Shown here piece by piece: positions 51,706 to 60,034 of a stretch of 64,000 nucleotides of DNA (position 1 is its first letter; every line of letters starts with the position of its first letter). The stretch is from OLB11 sp041392835 (GTDB lineage Bacteria > Bacteroidota > Bacteroidia > Chitinophagales > Chitinophagaceae), in contig JAWKLF010000006.1 in NCBI GenBank assembly GCA_041392835.1, positions 87,287 through 151,286 of the forward strand, given 5' to 3'. The notes below the pieces were generated by a model that saw only the letters and a list, made by a program, of their open reading frames with translations, searched no databases and was not told where the DNA came from. The translations under genes and the position numbers were made by a program.

Positions 51706-53646
51706 ATGGCTAAAAATAAAAAAAGAAAAGTTGAGCATCCTTTTTCCCCAGCTGTAGTTGGTGTTATTGATATTTCAAGACATGGTATGGGATTTGTAAA
51801 AGTAGATGGCATGGAAGTGGATATCAAGATAAATAGAGAAAACACAAAACAAGCTATGAGTGGCGACACGGTGGAAGTTTCAATTTTTAAAATTGGTAAA
51901 ACCTCCAAAAGGCCTGAAGGCTTGGTGACTAAAATTAAAAAAAGAGCCCAAACTGATTTGATTGGTACTGTTCAAAAAACAAAAAATTTTGCTTTTGTAA
52001 TTCCAGATAATAAAAGTTTTACAAAAGACATTTTTATACCTGAAAAACATTGTGCGGATTGTAAAGATGGCGATCGAGTAATAGTAAAAATTACACACTG
52101 GACTGAACAAAATAAAAATCCTGAAGGTATAATAACAGAAATTCTTTCGGCTGAAAAAGAGAGTAGTATAGCTATGAAAGAAATTATTCTTCAACAAGGA
52201 TTTAATTTAGTATTTCCTCAAGAAACATTAGATGAACTGATAAGTATAAGTGGCGAAATACAAGCCTCGGAGCTGGCTCATAGGATAGATTTGAGAGACA
52301 CTTTTACGATTACCATAGACCCTTTTGATGCTAAAGATTTTGATGATGCTATTTCTATAAAAAAACTTGAAAATAACAACTATGAAATTGGCGTTCACAT
52401 TGCTGATGTGGCACATTTTGTGGCATCAGGTACTGCATTAGATAAGGAGGCTTATCATCGCGCCACTTCTGTTTATTTGCCAGATCGTGTAGTGCCTATG
52501 CTGCCTGAAAAAATTTCTAATGAACTTTGTTCTTTGAGACCACATGAAGATAAATATACCTTTAGTGTCTTATATGAAATGGATGCTAAAGGTCAAGTAA
52601 AGAAAATGAATATAGCGAAAACTATTATACATTCTAATCACCGTTTTACCTACGAAGAGGTACAAGATATAATAGAAAAAAATGAAGGCTTGTATGTAGA
52701 AGAAATTAAAATTCTTCACACAATTTCACAAACCCTAAGAAAAGAGCGATTTAAAAATGGTGCTATCAATTTTACAAGTGAAGAAGCCAGATTTATTTTA
52801 GATGAAGATGGTGTGCCTAACGAAGTAATGATAAAAGAAAGTAAAGAATCGCATCAATTAGTAGAAGAGTTTATGTTGCTGGCCAACAAAACAGTAGCTA
52901 CGTTTATTCATGACAAAAAACATCAAGGAACTAACATACCTTTTCCTTATAGAATACATGATACGCCAGATGTTGACCGATTAAAAACATTTGCTGATTT
53001 TGCTTTGCACTTTGGTCACAAATTTAACGTCAGCACACCAGCATCCATTGCCAAATCATTTAATGAAATGATACTAAACTCGCACAATATACCTGAGCAG
53101 CAAATATTGCATACACTCGGTATACGCACTATGGCCAAAGCAGAGTATGCAACTCAAAATATTGGTCATTATGGTTTAGCATTTGATTATTATTGTCATT
53201 TTACTTCGCCTATTCGTCGTTATCCGGATGTATTAGTGCATCGTATTTTGCATGCGTATTTAGAAAAAAAACCATTAGTAATAAAAGACTTAGAAAAGCA
53301 ATGTGTTTATTGTAGCGAAAGAGAACGAAAGGCTATGGATGCTGAGCGCGATGCTATAAAGTATAAACAAGTTGAATACATGCAAAAATTTATAGGAGAA
53401 GAATTAGTCGCTACTATAAGTGGTGTAGCTGCATTTGGTTTTTGGGCTTTAACTACAAACGAGCGTTGCGAAGGTTTTATTTCTATCCAAACTTTAAAAC
53501 CTACTGACCAATGGACTTTTGTAGAAGAAAAATATGCTTTGGTCAATAATAAAACCAAACAAGTATATCAAATAGGGCAGGGAATACAGGTTAAGATTAT
53601 AGCTGCAAATTTGTATAAAAAACAAATTGATATGGAGTTAGTTTAA
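51706..53646 (+). CDS. rnr: Ribonuclease R
   Basis: A 646-residue 3'-5' exoribonuclease: cold-shock-like domains (about 1-170), the RNB domain with catalytic acids in TIDPFDAKDFDDAISIKKLE, then ATSVYLPDRVVPMLPEKISN, FTSPIRRYPDVLVHR, and a C-terminal S1 domain (TISGVAAFGFWALTTNERCE). It degrades structured RNA. It is a little shorter than E. coli RNase R because the N-terminal HTH and the basic tail are missing. Confidence 0.93.
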   Translation: MAKNKKRKVEHPFSPAVVGVIDISRHGMGFVKVDGMEVDIKINRENTKQAMSGDTVEVSIFKIGKTSKRPEGLVTKIKKRAQTDLIGTVQKTKNFAFVIPDNKSFTKDIFIPEKHCADCKDGDRVIVKITHWTEQNKNPEGIITEILSAEKESSIAMKEIILQQGFNLVFPQETLDELISISGEIQASELAHRIDLRDTFTITIDPFDAKDFDDAISIKKLENNNYEIGVHIADVAHFVASGTALDKEAYHRATSVYLPDRVVPMLPEKISNELCSLRPHEDKYTFSVLYEMDAKGQVKKMNIAKTIIHSNHRFTYEEVQDIIEKNEGLYVEEIKILHTISQTLRKERFKNGAINFTSEEARFILDEDGVPNEVMIKESKESHQLVEEFMLLANKTVATFIHDKKHQGTNIPFPYRIHDTPDVDRLKTFADFALHFGHKFNVSTPASIAKSFNEMILNSHNIPEQQILHTLGIRTMAKAEYATQNIGHYGLAFDYYCHFTSPIRRYPDVLVHRILHAYLEKKPLVIKDLEKQCVYCSERERKAMDAERDAIKYKQVEYMQKFIGEELVATISGVAAFGFWALTTNERCEGFISIQTLKPTDQWTFVEEKYALVNNKTKQVYQIGQGIQVKIIAANLYKKQIDMELV

Positions 53647-53650
53647 AAAT

Positions 53651-53899
53651 CTAATCTAAATCCGAGCTAGAACTAATACGAGAATAAAATACACTAGTGC
53701 CAGTTGTTTTCCATATAATGCTGGACCAAACAATACCTATACAGTATGATAAGCCTATAATGATTAGAAATAGAGAGCGAGAAAGAATATTTGGGAAAAA
53801 AATAGTAAAAAGTACACACAACATAGAAGTAGCAAATACGGGCGAAAGTGAAATAAGAATCCAATAATATAATTCTATTAAAAATTTAATAAGTTTCAT
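53651..53899 (-). CDS. Small two- or three-span membrane protein
   Basis: An 82-residue product with hydrophobic segments at about 10-30 and 35-65 (SLFLIIIGLSYCIGIVWSSI). No family recognised. It is convergent with the RNase R gene with only 4 bases between them. The short size and AT-rich sequence leave some doubt that it is real. Confidence 0.45.
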   Translation of the reverse strand: MKLIKFLIELYYWILISLSPVFATSMLCVLFTIFFPNILSRSLFLIIIGLSYCIGIVWSSIIWKTTGTSVFYSRISSSSDLD

Positions 53900-54012
53900 G
53901 TGCTATTTCAATTGTAAAGATACATCTTTTGATTTTTTTTTGCATTTTGTACATCCCAAATTTCGCAATATTATTAAATATATTATGTAATTTCACAACA
54001 TCTTTTTTTAAT

Positions 54013-54303
54013 ATGCAACAGGAGCTACTACAAACTATTGAAGACTTAATAGGACTTGCCAAAAAAATGCGAGCTCGTATAGATTCATTAGAAAAGGATA
54101 ACGAAAATTTACAAGAATCTGTCTTTAAATATATAGCCTTGCTGGATCAGCAAAAAGAAGAATCTACGTTAATAGAACAACACGAATTGGCAAAACAGCT
54201 TGTGGCTTCTTCAAAATTGGAAAAAAATAAATTGAAAAAAGACCTTGATAAGTATATAGCTATTATTAATAAATGTATAGCAACTATAGAAGTAAAACTT
54301 TAA
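54013..54303 (+). CDS. Small coiled-coil protein
   Basis: A 96-residue protein from the ATG at 54013 (MQQELLQTIEDLIGLAKKMR). Almost all of it is a coiled coil (KMRARIDSLEKDNENLQESV). In Bacteroidota such small coiled-coil genes often precede zapA and may act in cell division, but here a membrane protein gene follows. A longer frame exists upstream (from 53929) but its start lies in low-complexity sequence. Confidence 0.65.
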   Translation: MQQELLQTIEDLIGLAKKMRARIDSLEKDNENLQESVFKYIALLDQQKEESTLIEQHELAKQLVASSKLEKNKLKKDLDKYIAIINKCIATIEVKL

Positions 54304-54309
54304 TATCTC

Positions 54310-55293
54310 ATGCAAACAAATAAAATTGATATTATCAATATTGGCCTTATTTTTTTATCCGCTATTCTTGCAGTCATACTACCGTTTGAGTTGTTTTTGT
54401 TTGCTTATGGTGTTTTGGGACCCTTGCATTACTTGACTGAAATATCTTGGTTGCATGATAAAAACTATTTTGCAACAAATAAAAATGACATTTGGCTGCT
54501 TGTCATTATCTCATTGATATTGGCCATTTTTACCTTTAAAAGTCAATTAGGACTTGGCGCATTGGAAGTTGATTTTACATTTAATAATGCAATAATTTTT
54601 ATAGCGTTTGGCAGTTCTTTGTTTTTTGCTTTAGTAAAAAATAAATTTATAAAAGTAGTAGGCGTCATCTTAGTAGTGCTTTTATCTTTTATATCAGACA
54701 GAATGATTTTGTTTTTTAGCGTATTTCTTCCAACCTTAATACATGTCTTTCTTTTTACTTCAATATTTATGCTCTATGGTGCATTAAAGTCTAAATCAAA
54801 AATGGGTTATCTATCTGTGTTATTGCATATAGCTATTCCATTGCTTTTTATTATTTTGTTCAGCGGAAAAAACTTTTTGCCAGCCACAGCCTATGCACAA
54901 AATGCCTATAAGGAGTTTCAAATGCTCAATCAAGTAATAATTAATATGCTCAATACATCGCATGCAGGCGACGGTGATGCTGTAAACTTAGTTTTTCAAT
55001 CCTCTGTTGGTATTTCTGTTATGCGTTTTATTGCCTTTGCTTATACCTATCATTACCTCAATTGGTTTTCGAAAACAAAAGTAATAGGATGGTATGATAT
55101 ACCTAAAAGCAGAGCACTCTTTATAGTTGTATTATGGATAGTATCTGTAGCATTATATGCTATCGATTATAGTCTTGGCTTCAAGTGGTTATTTTTATTA
55201 AGCTTTATGCATGTACTTTTAGAATTTCCACTTAATTTTCATTCATTTGTTGGCATATTTAAATCACTTAAACTCAAAACAGCAACTACATAA
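54310..55293 (+). CDS. Multi-pass membrane protein of unknown function
   Basis: A 327-residue protein with about nine hydrophobic segments. FELFLFAYGVLGPLHYLTEI in the first pair, YHYLNWFSKTKVIGWYDIPK in the loop before the last segments and MHVLLEFPLNFHSFVGI at the end carry His residues inside or near the membrane, which may bind metal or haem. Similar conserved hypothetical proteins occur across Bacteroidota. It ends 1 base before the nuclease gene. Confidence 0.65.
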   Translation: MQTNKIDIINIGLIFLSAILAVILPFELFLFAYGVLGPLHYLTEISWLHDKNYFATNKNDIWLLVIISLILAIFTFKSQLGLGALEVDFTFNNAIIFIAFGSSLFFALVKNKFIKVVGVILVVLLSFISDRMILFFSVFLPTLIHVFLFTSIFMLYGALKSKSKMGYLSVLLHIAIPLLFIILFSGKNFLPATAYAQNAYKEFQMLNQVIINMLNTSHAGDGDAVNLVFQSSVGISVMRFIAFAYTYHYLNWFSKTKVIGWYDIPKSRALFIVVLWIVSVALYAIDYSLGFKWLFLLSFMHVLLEFPLNFHSFVGIFKSLKLKTATT

Positions 55294-56361
55294 ATGAACT
55301 ATAAAAAACTCTTTATTTTTTTCGTTTATATGTCCTTTAGCTCATTAGCACAAGCGCAGTATTACGCTACTGCCTTAGGTCTTACTGGAAATCCTCTCAA
55401 GACTAAACTCCACGACATAATAAAAGGGCATAATCAACAAACGTATTCGCAGCTTTGGACGCATTATTATTTTACGGATAGAAATGCTTCTAATCAGATG
55501 CTTGATATTTATTCGAATATACCCAATGGAACATGGCCTTATGTTTATATCTATAGCACAGATCAATGTGGCAATGCTCAAAACCATGAACATAGCTGTT
55601 ACAATAGGGAGCACACCTGGCCAGCCACTTTTTTTAACGATTTCTACCCTATGTATAGCGATCTATTTCATGTTATGCCGAGTGATGCATATGTAAACAA
55701 TAAGCGAAATAATTTTCCATATGGCAAGGTCAATACCATTGTTGATACATTCTTGAATGGAACTAAATTAGGCAAAGGAAATACGTATTCGAATTATATA
55801 TCTACCAATCCAAACCATTGGGAGTTTGAGCCTATTGATAGTTTCAAAGGAGATATAGCCAGAAATTATTTTTATATGAGCACACGTTATATGGGCGAAG
55901 ATGCCTCGTGGTATAATTGGGAAATGGCTAATGGTGCCGATTTGACACCTGAGGCTATTACATTATTATTGTCTTGGCATCATTTAGACCCTGTAAGTCA
56001 AAAAGAAATAGATAGGAATAATGCCATTTATTCTATACAAGGAAATAGAAATCCATTTATTGATTATCCTCAATTTGTAGATTGTATTTGGGGCAATAGC
56101 GATTGTACCTATCTCCCCGTCAAAGATATTAAGATTGCCACATTGAAAATTTATCCAAATCCTGTTCAGGATGTACTTCAAATTGAAGGTTTGCAAGAAA
56201 AGATTAATCGCAAATGTGTTTATAGTGTAGATGGAAGAATGGTTAAGCAAATTTATGATAGTGAATCTACTGTTGACTTACAGAATCTTTCTACTGGTAT
56301 TTATTATTTAGAAGTAGCAACAGATAAAACAATATACCGTCAAACTTTTTCAAAACGCTAA
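55294..56361 (+). CDS. Secreted endonuclease I (EndA/NucM family) with T9SS sorting domain
   Basis: A 355-residue protein: signal peptide (FSSLAQAQ end), endonuclease I domain with the HNH-like His in CYNREHTWPATFF and Mg-binding region DLFHVMPSDAYVNNKRNNFP, then RNYFYMSTRYMGEDASWYNW. From about residue 280 a T9SS type A domain follows (LKIYPNPVQDVLQIEGL, ending RQTFSKR). It degrades DNA or RNA outside the cell, likely for nutrient use. Confidence 0.9.
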   Translation: MNYKKLFIFFVYMSFSSLAQAQYYATALGLTGNPLKTKLHDIIKGHNQQTYSQLWTHYYFTDRNASNQMLDIYSNIPNGTWPYVYIYSTDQCGNAQNHEHSCYNREHTWPATFFNDFYPMYSDLFHVMPSDAYVNNKRNNFPYGKVNTIVDTFLNGTKLGKGNTYSNYISTNPNHWEFEPIDSFKGDIARNYFYMSTRYMGEDASWYNWEMANGADLTPEAITLLLSWHHLDPVSQKEIDRNNAIYSIQGNRNPFIDYPQFVDCIWGNSDCTYLPVKDIKIATLKIYPNPVQDVLQIEGLQEKINRKCVYSVDGRMVKQIYDSESTVDLQNLSTGIYYLEVATDKTIYRQTFSKR

Positions 56362-56371
56362 GCCTAAATCT

Positions 56372-57028
56372 ATGTCTGTATATAAAGAGATTATAGATGA
56401 GTTGAAAGCTACCAATACAACTTTAGTAGCTATATCTAAGACTAAGCCTGTGGAGCAAATTATGGAATTGTATAGGCAAGGCCAGCGCCTTTTTGGCGAA
56501 AATAAAGTGCAAGAATTAGTGGACAAGTATGAACAATGCCCAAAAGATATAGAATGGCACTTGGTAGGACATTTGCAAAGCAATAAAGTAAAATACATAG
56601 CTCCTTTTGTTTCGCTTATCCATGCTATAGATAGCTTAAAGTTGTTAGAAGAAGTAAATAGGCAAGCCCAAAAAAACAATAGAAAAATCAAAATCCTTTT
56701 GCAATACAGAATAGCTACAGAAGATACAAAATTTGGATTATCTCAAACTGATATAGTAGAGTTGATGGATTTCTATTCGCAGTCAAGTTCATACAATTTT
56801 ATTGAAATTGTAGGTCTGATGGGAATGGCAAGTTTTACAGAAAATGAAACACAAATTAGAACTGAATTTTCAAAGCTTAAAGAGATGTTTACATTTATCA
56901 AAGAATCGTATCTAATGCCAAAATCGTATAATACTATGTCTATGGGTATGAGTGGCGATTACAAAATAGCAATAGAAGAGGGTAGTACTATGGTGCGTAT
57001 TGGAAGTTTATTATTTGGAGCAAGATAG
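56372..57028 (+). CDS. YggS-family PLP homeostasis protein
   Basis: A 218-residue alanine-racemase-like TIM barrel: the PLP lysine is in LVAISKTKPVEQI, with FGENKVQELVDKYE, EWHLVGHLQSNKVKY, and GLMGMASF. The closing motif TMSMGMSGDYKIAIEEGSTM and VRIGSLLFGAR binds the phosphate. It has no known catalytic task but balances pyridoxal phosphate and amino acid pools. Confidence 0.9.
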   Translation: MSVYKEIIDELKATNTTLVAISKTKPVEQIMELYRQGQRLFGENKVQELVDKYEQCPKDIEWHLVGHLQSNKVKYIAPFVSLIHAIDSLKLLEEVNRQAQKNNRKIKILLQYRIATEDTKFGLSQTDIVELMDFYSQSSSYNFIEIVGLMGMASFTENETQIRTEFSKLKEMFTFIKESYLMPKSYNTMSMGMSGDYKIAIEEGSTMVRIGSLLFGAR

Positions 57029-57029
57029 T

Positions 57030-57690
57030 ATGTTATCTAAAGATTCATTTTTGACTAAAGCACTGAGCTATTTTTATCCAATAAAAATAAAAAAAGAAAA
57101 AATACATCTCATTCTTATTTAAGTTTAGAGCTTTATAGAGGTGAGTTGTTTTTGAGCACAGCATCGGCAATATATTCCAAAGGCATTTCGTATAAACCTA
57201 TGCGATTGGCTTTGAAAAAGTTAAAGAAAAATTATCAACTATACAAAATGTGCTTTGTTTAGGAGCAGGCTTAGGTAGTGGGTTAAAAATTTTACAAGAA
57301 AAATATCAAGTATTTCCCAGTGCTACCTTAGTGGATATAGACCAAGATGTGTTGGCATGGAGTCAAGAGTATATGTCATTAAATACTAAGCAAAATGTAA
57401 TGTGGATACAGCAAGATGCATTAGAATTTTTACATACCTCTGAAACTAAGTACGATCTTATTATGATAGATTTATTTATAGATTTAAAAATGCCTCACTT
57501 TGTCAAAAATGAAGAATTTTTAGATGCTACTTTAACACAGGTACAGGCTAAAGGAGTTGTAATTTTCAATACAGTCTTTGAGCAAAAAATAGTTCAGAAT
57601 AGATTTGAAAATACATTAAATCAAAAATTTTATCAGGTAGAAAAAATGTATTTGAAACTAAATTCTATTTATGTGTGTATCGCCTTTTAG
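57030..57690 (+). pseudogene. Spermidine-synthase-like methyltransferase-fold gene with two frameshifts
   Basis: The sense runs MLSKDSFLTKALSYFYPIKI, then in a second frame SHSYLSLELYRGELFLSTAS and SKGISYKPMRLALKK, then in a third KVKEKLSTIQNVLCLGAGLG and TLVDIDQDVLAWSQ (57250-57690 open). The glycine loop and acidic residue fit the nucleotide-binding fold of spermidine synthase relatives. The shifts fall in A-rich runs (near 57100 and 57215), so they may be sequence errors. Only the last 146 codons are open as it stands. Confidence 0.72.
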
Positions 57691-58628
57691 TTTATGGCTA
57701 ATACGGCTCGCTTTTTGTTTTTAGCACGCATATTGGCAGGCACTATTTCTAAAATACTATTTGTAAAAGCATTGGCTATTTTATTTTTTGTAAAATATTT
57801 ATTTGCCACTATACTTACTTCTCTAACTGGAATTGGGTCTTTAAAATAGCGAACACGTTCTTTAATCGTATCATCAAAATCTATTAAACTCATTTCGGGT
57901 AAGATGGTATATCCGCCATTTATATCTACCATGCGTATGAGTGATAATAGTGAGCCTGAATTGTAGTTGAAATTATTTTCAGAGCCTAAAAATTTTTGTT
58001 TACCACAAAGATTGATAATCTGAAAACGCATACAATGTTCATCGCTTAATGACCAAATATCATGTGTAGTTAAATCAGATGCGCTGATAGATTTTTTTTG
58101 TAATAATTTATGACCTTGACTGGCGTAGACTACATAAGGTTCATGATACAATACAGTTTCTTTCAAAGACTTTTCATATAGAGGCGTGCTCATTATACCA
58201 AAATCTAATTCGCCTTCTTTGATTTTATTGACAATATGTGCTGTAGTCATTTCATTGATAGTAATATCCAGTTCTGGATATTTTTTTACAAAACCTTTTA
58301 GTGTTCGAGGTACTATGCTTGGAGCTATGGTGGGGATTATGCCAATATTGATACTGCCAATTAGTTTTTCTTTTTGGTCAGATATCAATTCTTCAATTTT
58401 CCCTTTTTCAAAAATTACTTTCTTAGCCTGATCTATAATTTTTTTGCCCATATCCGTTGCTATTATAGGATGATGGTTTCTGTCAAAAATCTTTATTCCT
58501 AATTCTTCTTCTAATTTTTGAATTTGCATACTCAAAGTAGGCTGTGTAACAAAACATTTTTCGGCAGCTGTAACAAAACTGCCAGCTGTATCTACAGCTA
58601 CTATATATTCAATTTGTGTTAATGTCAT
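57687..58628 (-). CDS. oxyR: OxyR-type LysR peroxide sensor
   Basis: A 313-residue LysR regulator: the HTH is in VDTAGSFVTAAEKCFVTQPT and LSMQIQKLEEELG. The redox pair CMRFQIINLC has eight residues between the Cys residues, the same spacing as C199/C208 of E. coli OxyR, with HxxCMRF-like context. Peroxide should form the disulfide and turn on catalase and related genes. The leftward -7 element TACTTTTG lies at 58658-58665. Confidence 0.9.
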   Translation of the reverse strand: MTLTQIEYIVAVDTAGSFVTAAEKCFVTQPTLSMQIQKLEEELGIKIFDRNHHPIIATDMGKKIIDQAKKVIFEKGKIEELISDQKEKLIGSINIGIIPTIAPSIVPRTLKGFVKKYPELDITINEMTTAHIVNKIKEGELDFGIMSTPLYEKSLKETVLYHEPYVVYASQGHKLLQKKSISASDLTTHDIWSLSDEHCMRFQIINLCGKQKFLGSENNFNYNSGSLLSLIRMVDINGGYTILPEMSLIDFDDTIKERVRYFKDPIPVREVSIVANKYFTKNKIANAFTNSILEIVPANMRAKNKKRAVLAIN

Positions 58629-58657
58629 GACGTGTTTTTTTCTAAAAAAATGTATTA

Positions 58658-58665
58658 CAAAAGTA
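58658..58665 (-). promoter_or_regulatory. Promoter -7 element of oxyR
   Basis: Leftward TACTTTTG matches TAnnTTTG, 30 bases upstream of the oxyR ATG at 58628. The 69-bp gap to the opposite thioesterase gene must hold both promoters. Confidence 0.5.
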
Positions 58666-58709
58666 GTATTACTGTTTAGTTCGTCCTAATTTCGCAAATG
58701 TATTTATCT

Positions 58710-59162
58710 ATGGAAAATAGTATATATTATAGACTAAAACTATTGGAAGGCTCTATCTTTCACAACACAAATTCCAAGGCTGGAGCTTGGCTTCAATACA
58801 CTTTGGTAGCCGTAGATCCAGGATGTATAAAGGCTTCATTGAAAGTACGAGAAGATATGACTAATCCCAATGGTATGCTACATGGCGGAATGAGTGCTAT
58901 GGTTTGTGATGAATTGTTGGGTTTAGCATTTTATTCATTGGGCTTTGAAACAAATTACACTACACTCAATTTGGCAGTAGATTTTTTAAGAGGTATTGCA
59001 CTCCATGAAACCATACAAGTAGAAGCCAAAGTACTAAGAGCTGGTAAAAGAATTGCCAATGTAGAATGTTATATTTACAACGAAAAAGGAGAAATAGCTG
59101 TACATGCAACTACAAATTTGGCTAATACAGATAAAAAAGTATTTGACTTACATAATACATAA
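58710..59162 (+). CDS. PaaI-family hotdog thioesterase
   Basis: A protein of about 150 residues: NPNGMLHGGMSAMVCDELLG is the PaaI/YbgC-like active-site helix region, with TLNLAVDFLRGIALHETIQV and the C-terminal strand NVECYIYNEKGEIAVHATTN. It hydrolyses acyl- or aryl-CoA thioesters. I prefer the second ATG (58710, MENSIYY) because the first (58698) is very close to a TAATTTCG promoter-like element. Confidence 0.86.
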   Translation: MENSIYYRLKLLEGSIFHNTNSKAGAWLQYTLVAVDPGCIKASLKVREDMTNPNGMLHGGMSAMVCDELLGLAFYSLGFETNYTTLNLAVDFLRGIALHETIQVEAKVLRAGKRIANVECYIYNEKGEIAVHATTNLANTDKKVFDLHNT

Positions 59163-59164
59163 AT

Positions 59165-59902
59165 ATGCTTTTAAATAAAAAAATAATTGTGGTGCTGCCT
59201 GCTTATAATGCAGGTCTTACTTTGGAAAAAACCTTTGCCGAAATTCAATTTGAAATAGTAGATGAAGTGGTATTGGTAGATGATAGAAGCACAGATAATA
59301 CTATTGAAGTGGCTAAATCTCTTGGCATTAAACATATCATAGTGCATGATAAAAACAAAGGATATGGTGGGAATCAAAAATCATGTTATAATAAAGCCTT
59401 GGAATTAAAGGCTGACATTGTAGTTATGTTACATCCAGATTATCAATATACGCCTTTACTCATTCCGTCTATGTGCAATATTATAGCAAGGGATTTGTAT
59501 CCCGTTGTGTTGGGTTCTCGTATTTTGGGCAAAGGAGCACTAAAAGGTGGCATGCCCTATTATAAATATTTGTTTAATCGACTTTTGACGCTAACAGAAA
59601 ATATTTTAATTTCTCAAAAATTAAGTGAGTATCACACGGGCTATAGAGCATTTTCAAAAGAAGTGTTGACTTCTATAAATTATAATGCCAATAGCGATGA
59701 CTTTGTATTTGACAATGAAATGCTATCTCAAATTTTTATGAAAGGATTTGAAATTGCAGAAATTACCTGCCCTACAAAATATTTTGATGAAGCGTCCAGT
59801 ATCAATTTTAGTCGTAGCATGAAATATGGTTTAGGTGTGCTGAGGGTTTCAATAGGACATGTTTTGCACAAATGGGGTATCAAAAAAAGTAAACTCTATT
59901 AA
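59165..59902 (+). CDS. Family 2 glycosyltransferase (DPM1-like)
   Basis: A 245-residue GT2 enzyme: VVLPAYNAGLTLEKTFAEI, the nucleotide-binding VVLVDDRSTDNT, DKNKGYGGNQKSCYN, and the metal-binding DPDY-like block MLHPDYQYTP; later EYHTGYRAFSKEVL. It lacks the C-terminal membrane segments of longer GT2 proteins. Likely transfers a sugar to a lipid carrier. It follows the thioesterase gene by 2 bases. Confidence 0.85.
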   Translation: MLLNKKIIVVLPAYNAGLTLEKTFAEIQFEIVDEVVLVDDRSTDNTIEVAKSLGIKHIIVHDKNKGYGGNQKSCYNKALELKADIVVMLHPDYQYTPLLIPSMCNIIARDLYPVVLGSRILGKGALKGGMPYYKYLFNRLLTLTENILISQKLSEYHTGYRAFSKEVLTSINYNANSDDFVFDNEMLSQIFMKGFEIAEITCPTKYFDEASSINFSRSMKYGLGVLRVSIGHVLHKWGIKKSKLY

Positions 59903-59977
59903 ACTCATGTTGTGCTATAAAACTACAGAAAGAAGTAAATTATTTGTATAAGCTACTTTAGATTTATTTAAAAAAAA

Positions 59978-60012
59978 GCCGCTTCAATTAATTCATGAAG
60001 CAGCTTTTTTTT
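59978..60012. terminator. Bidirectional terminator between convergent genes
   Basis: GCCGCTTCA (59978-59986) pairs with TGAAGCAGC (59996-60004) with one mismatch; an A-run precedes and a T-run (TTTTTTTT) follows, so it can stop transcripts from both sides. Confidence 0.8.
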
Positions 60013-60034
60013 AATTTTTTTTTTGATATAGCTA

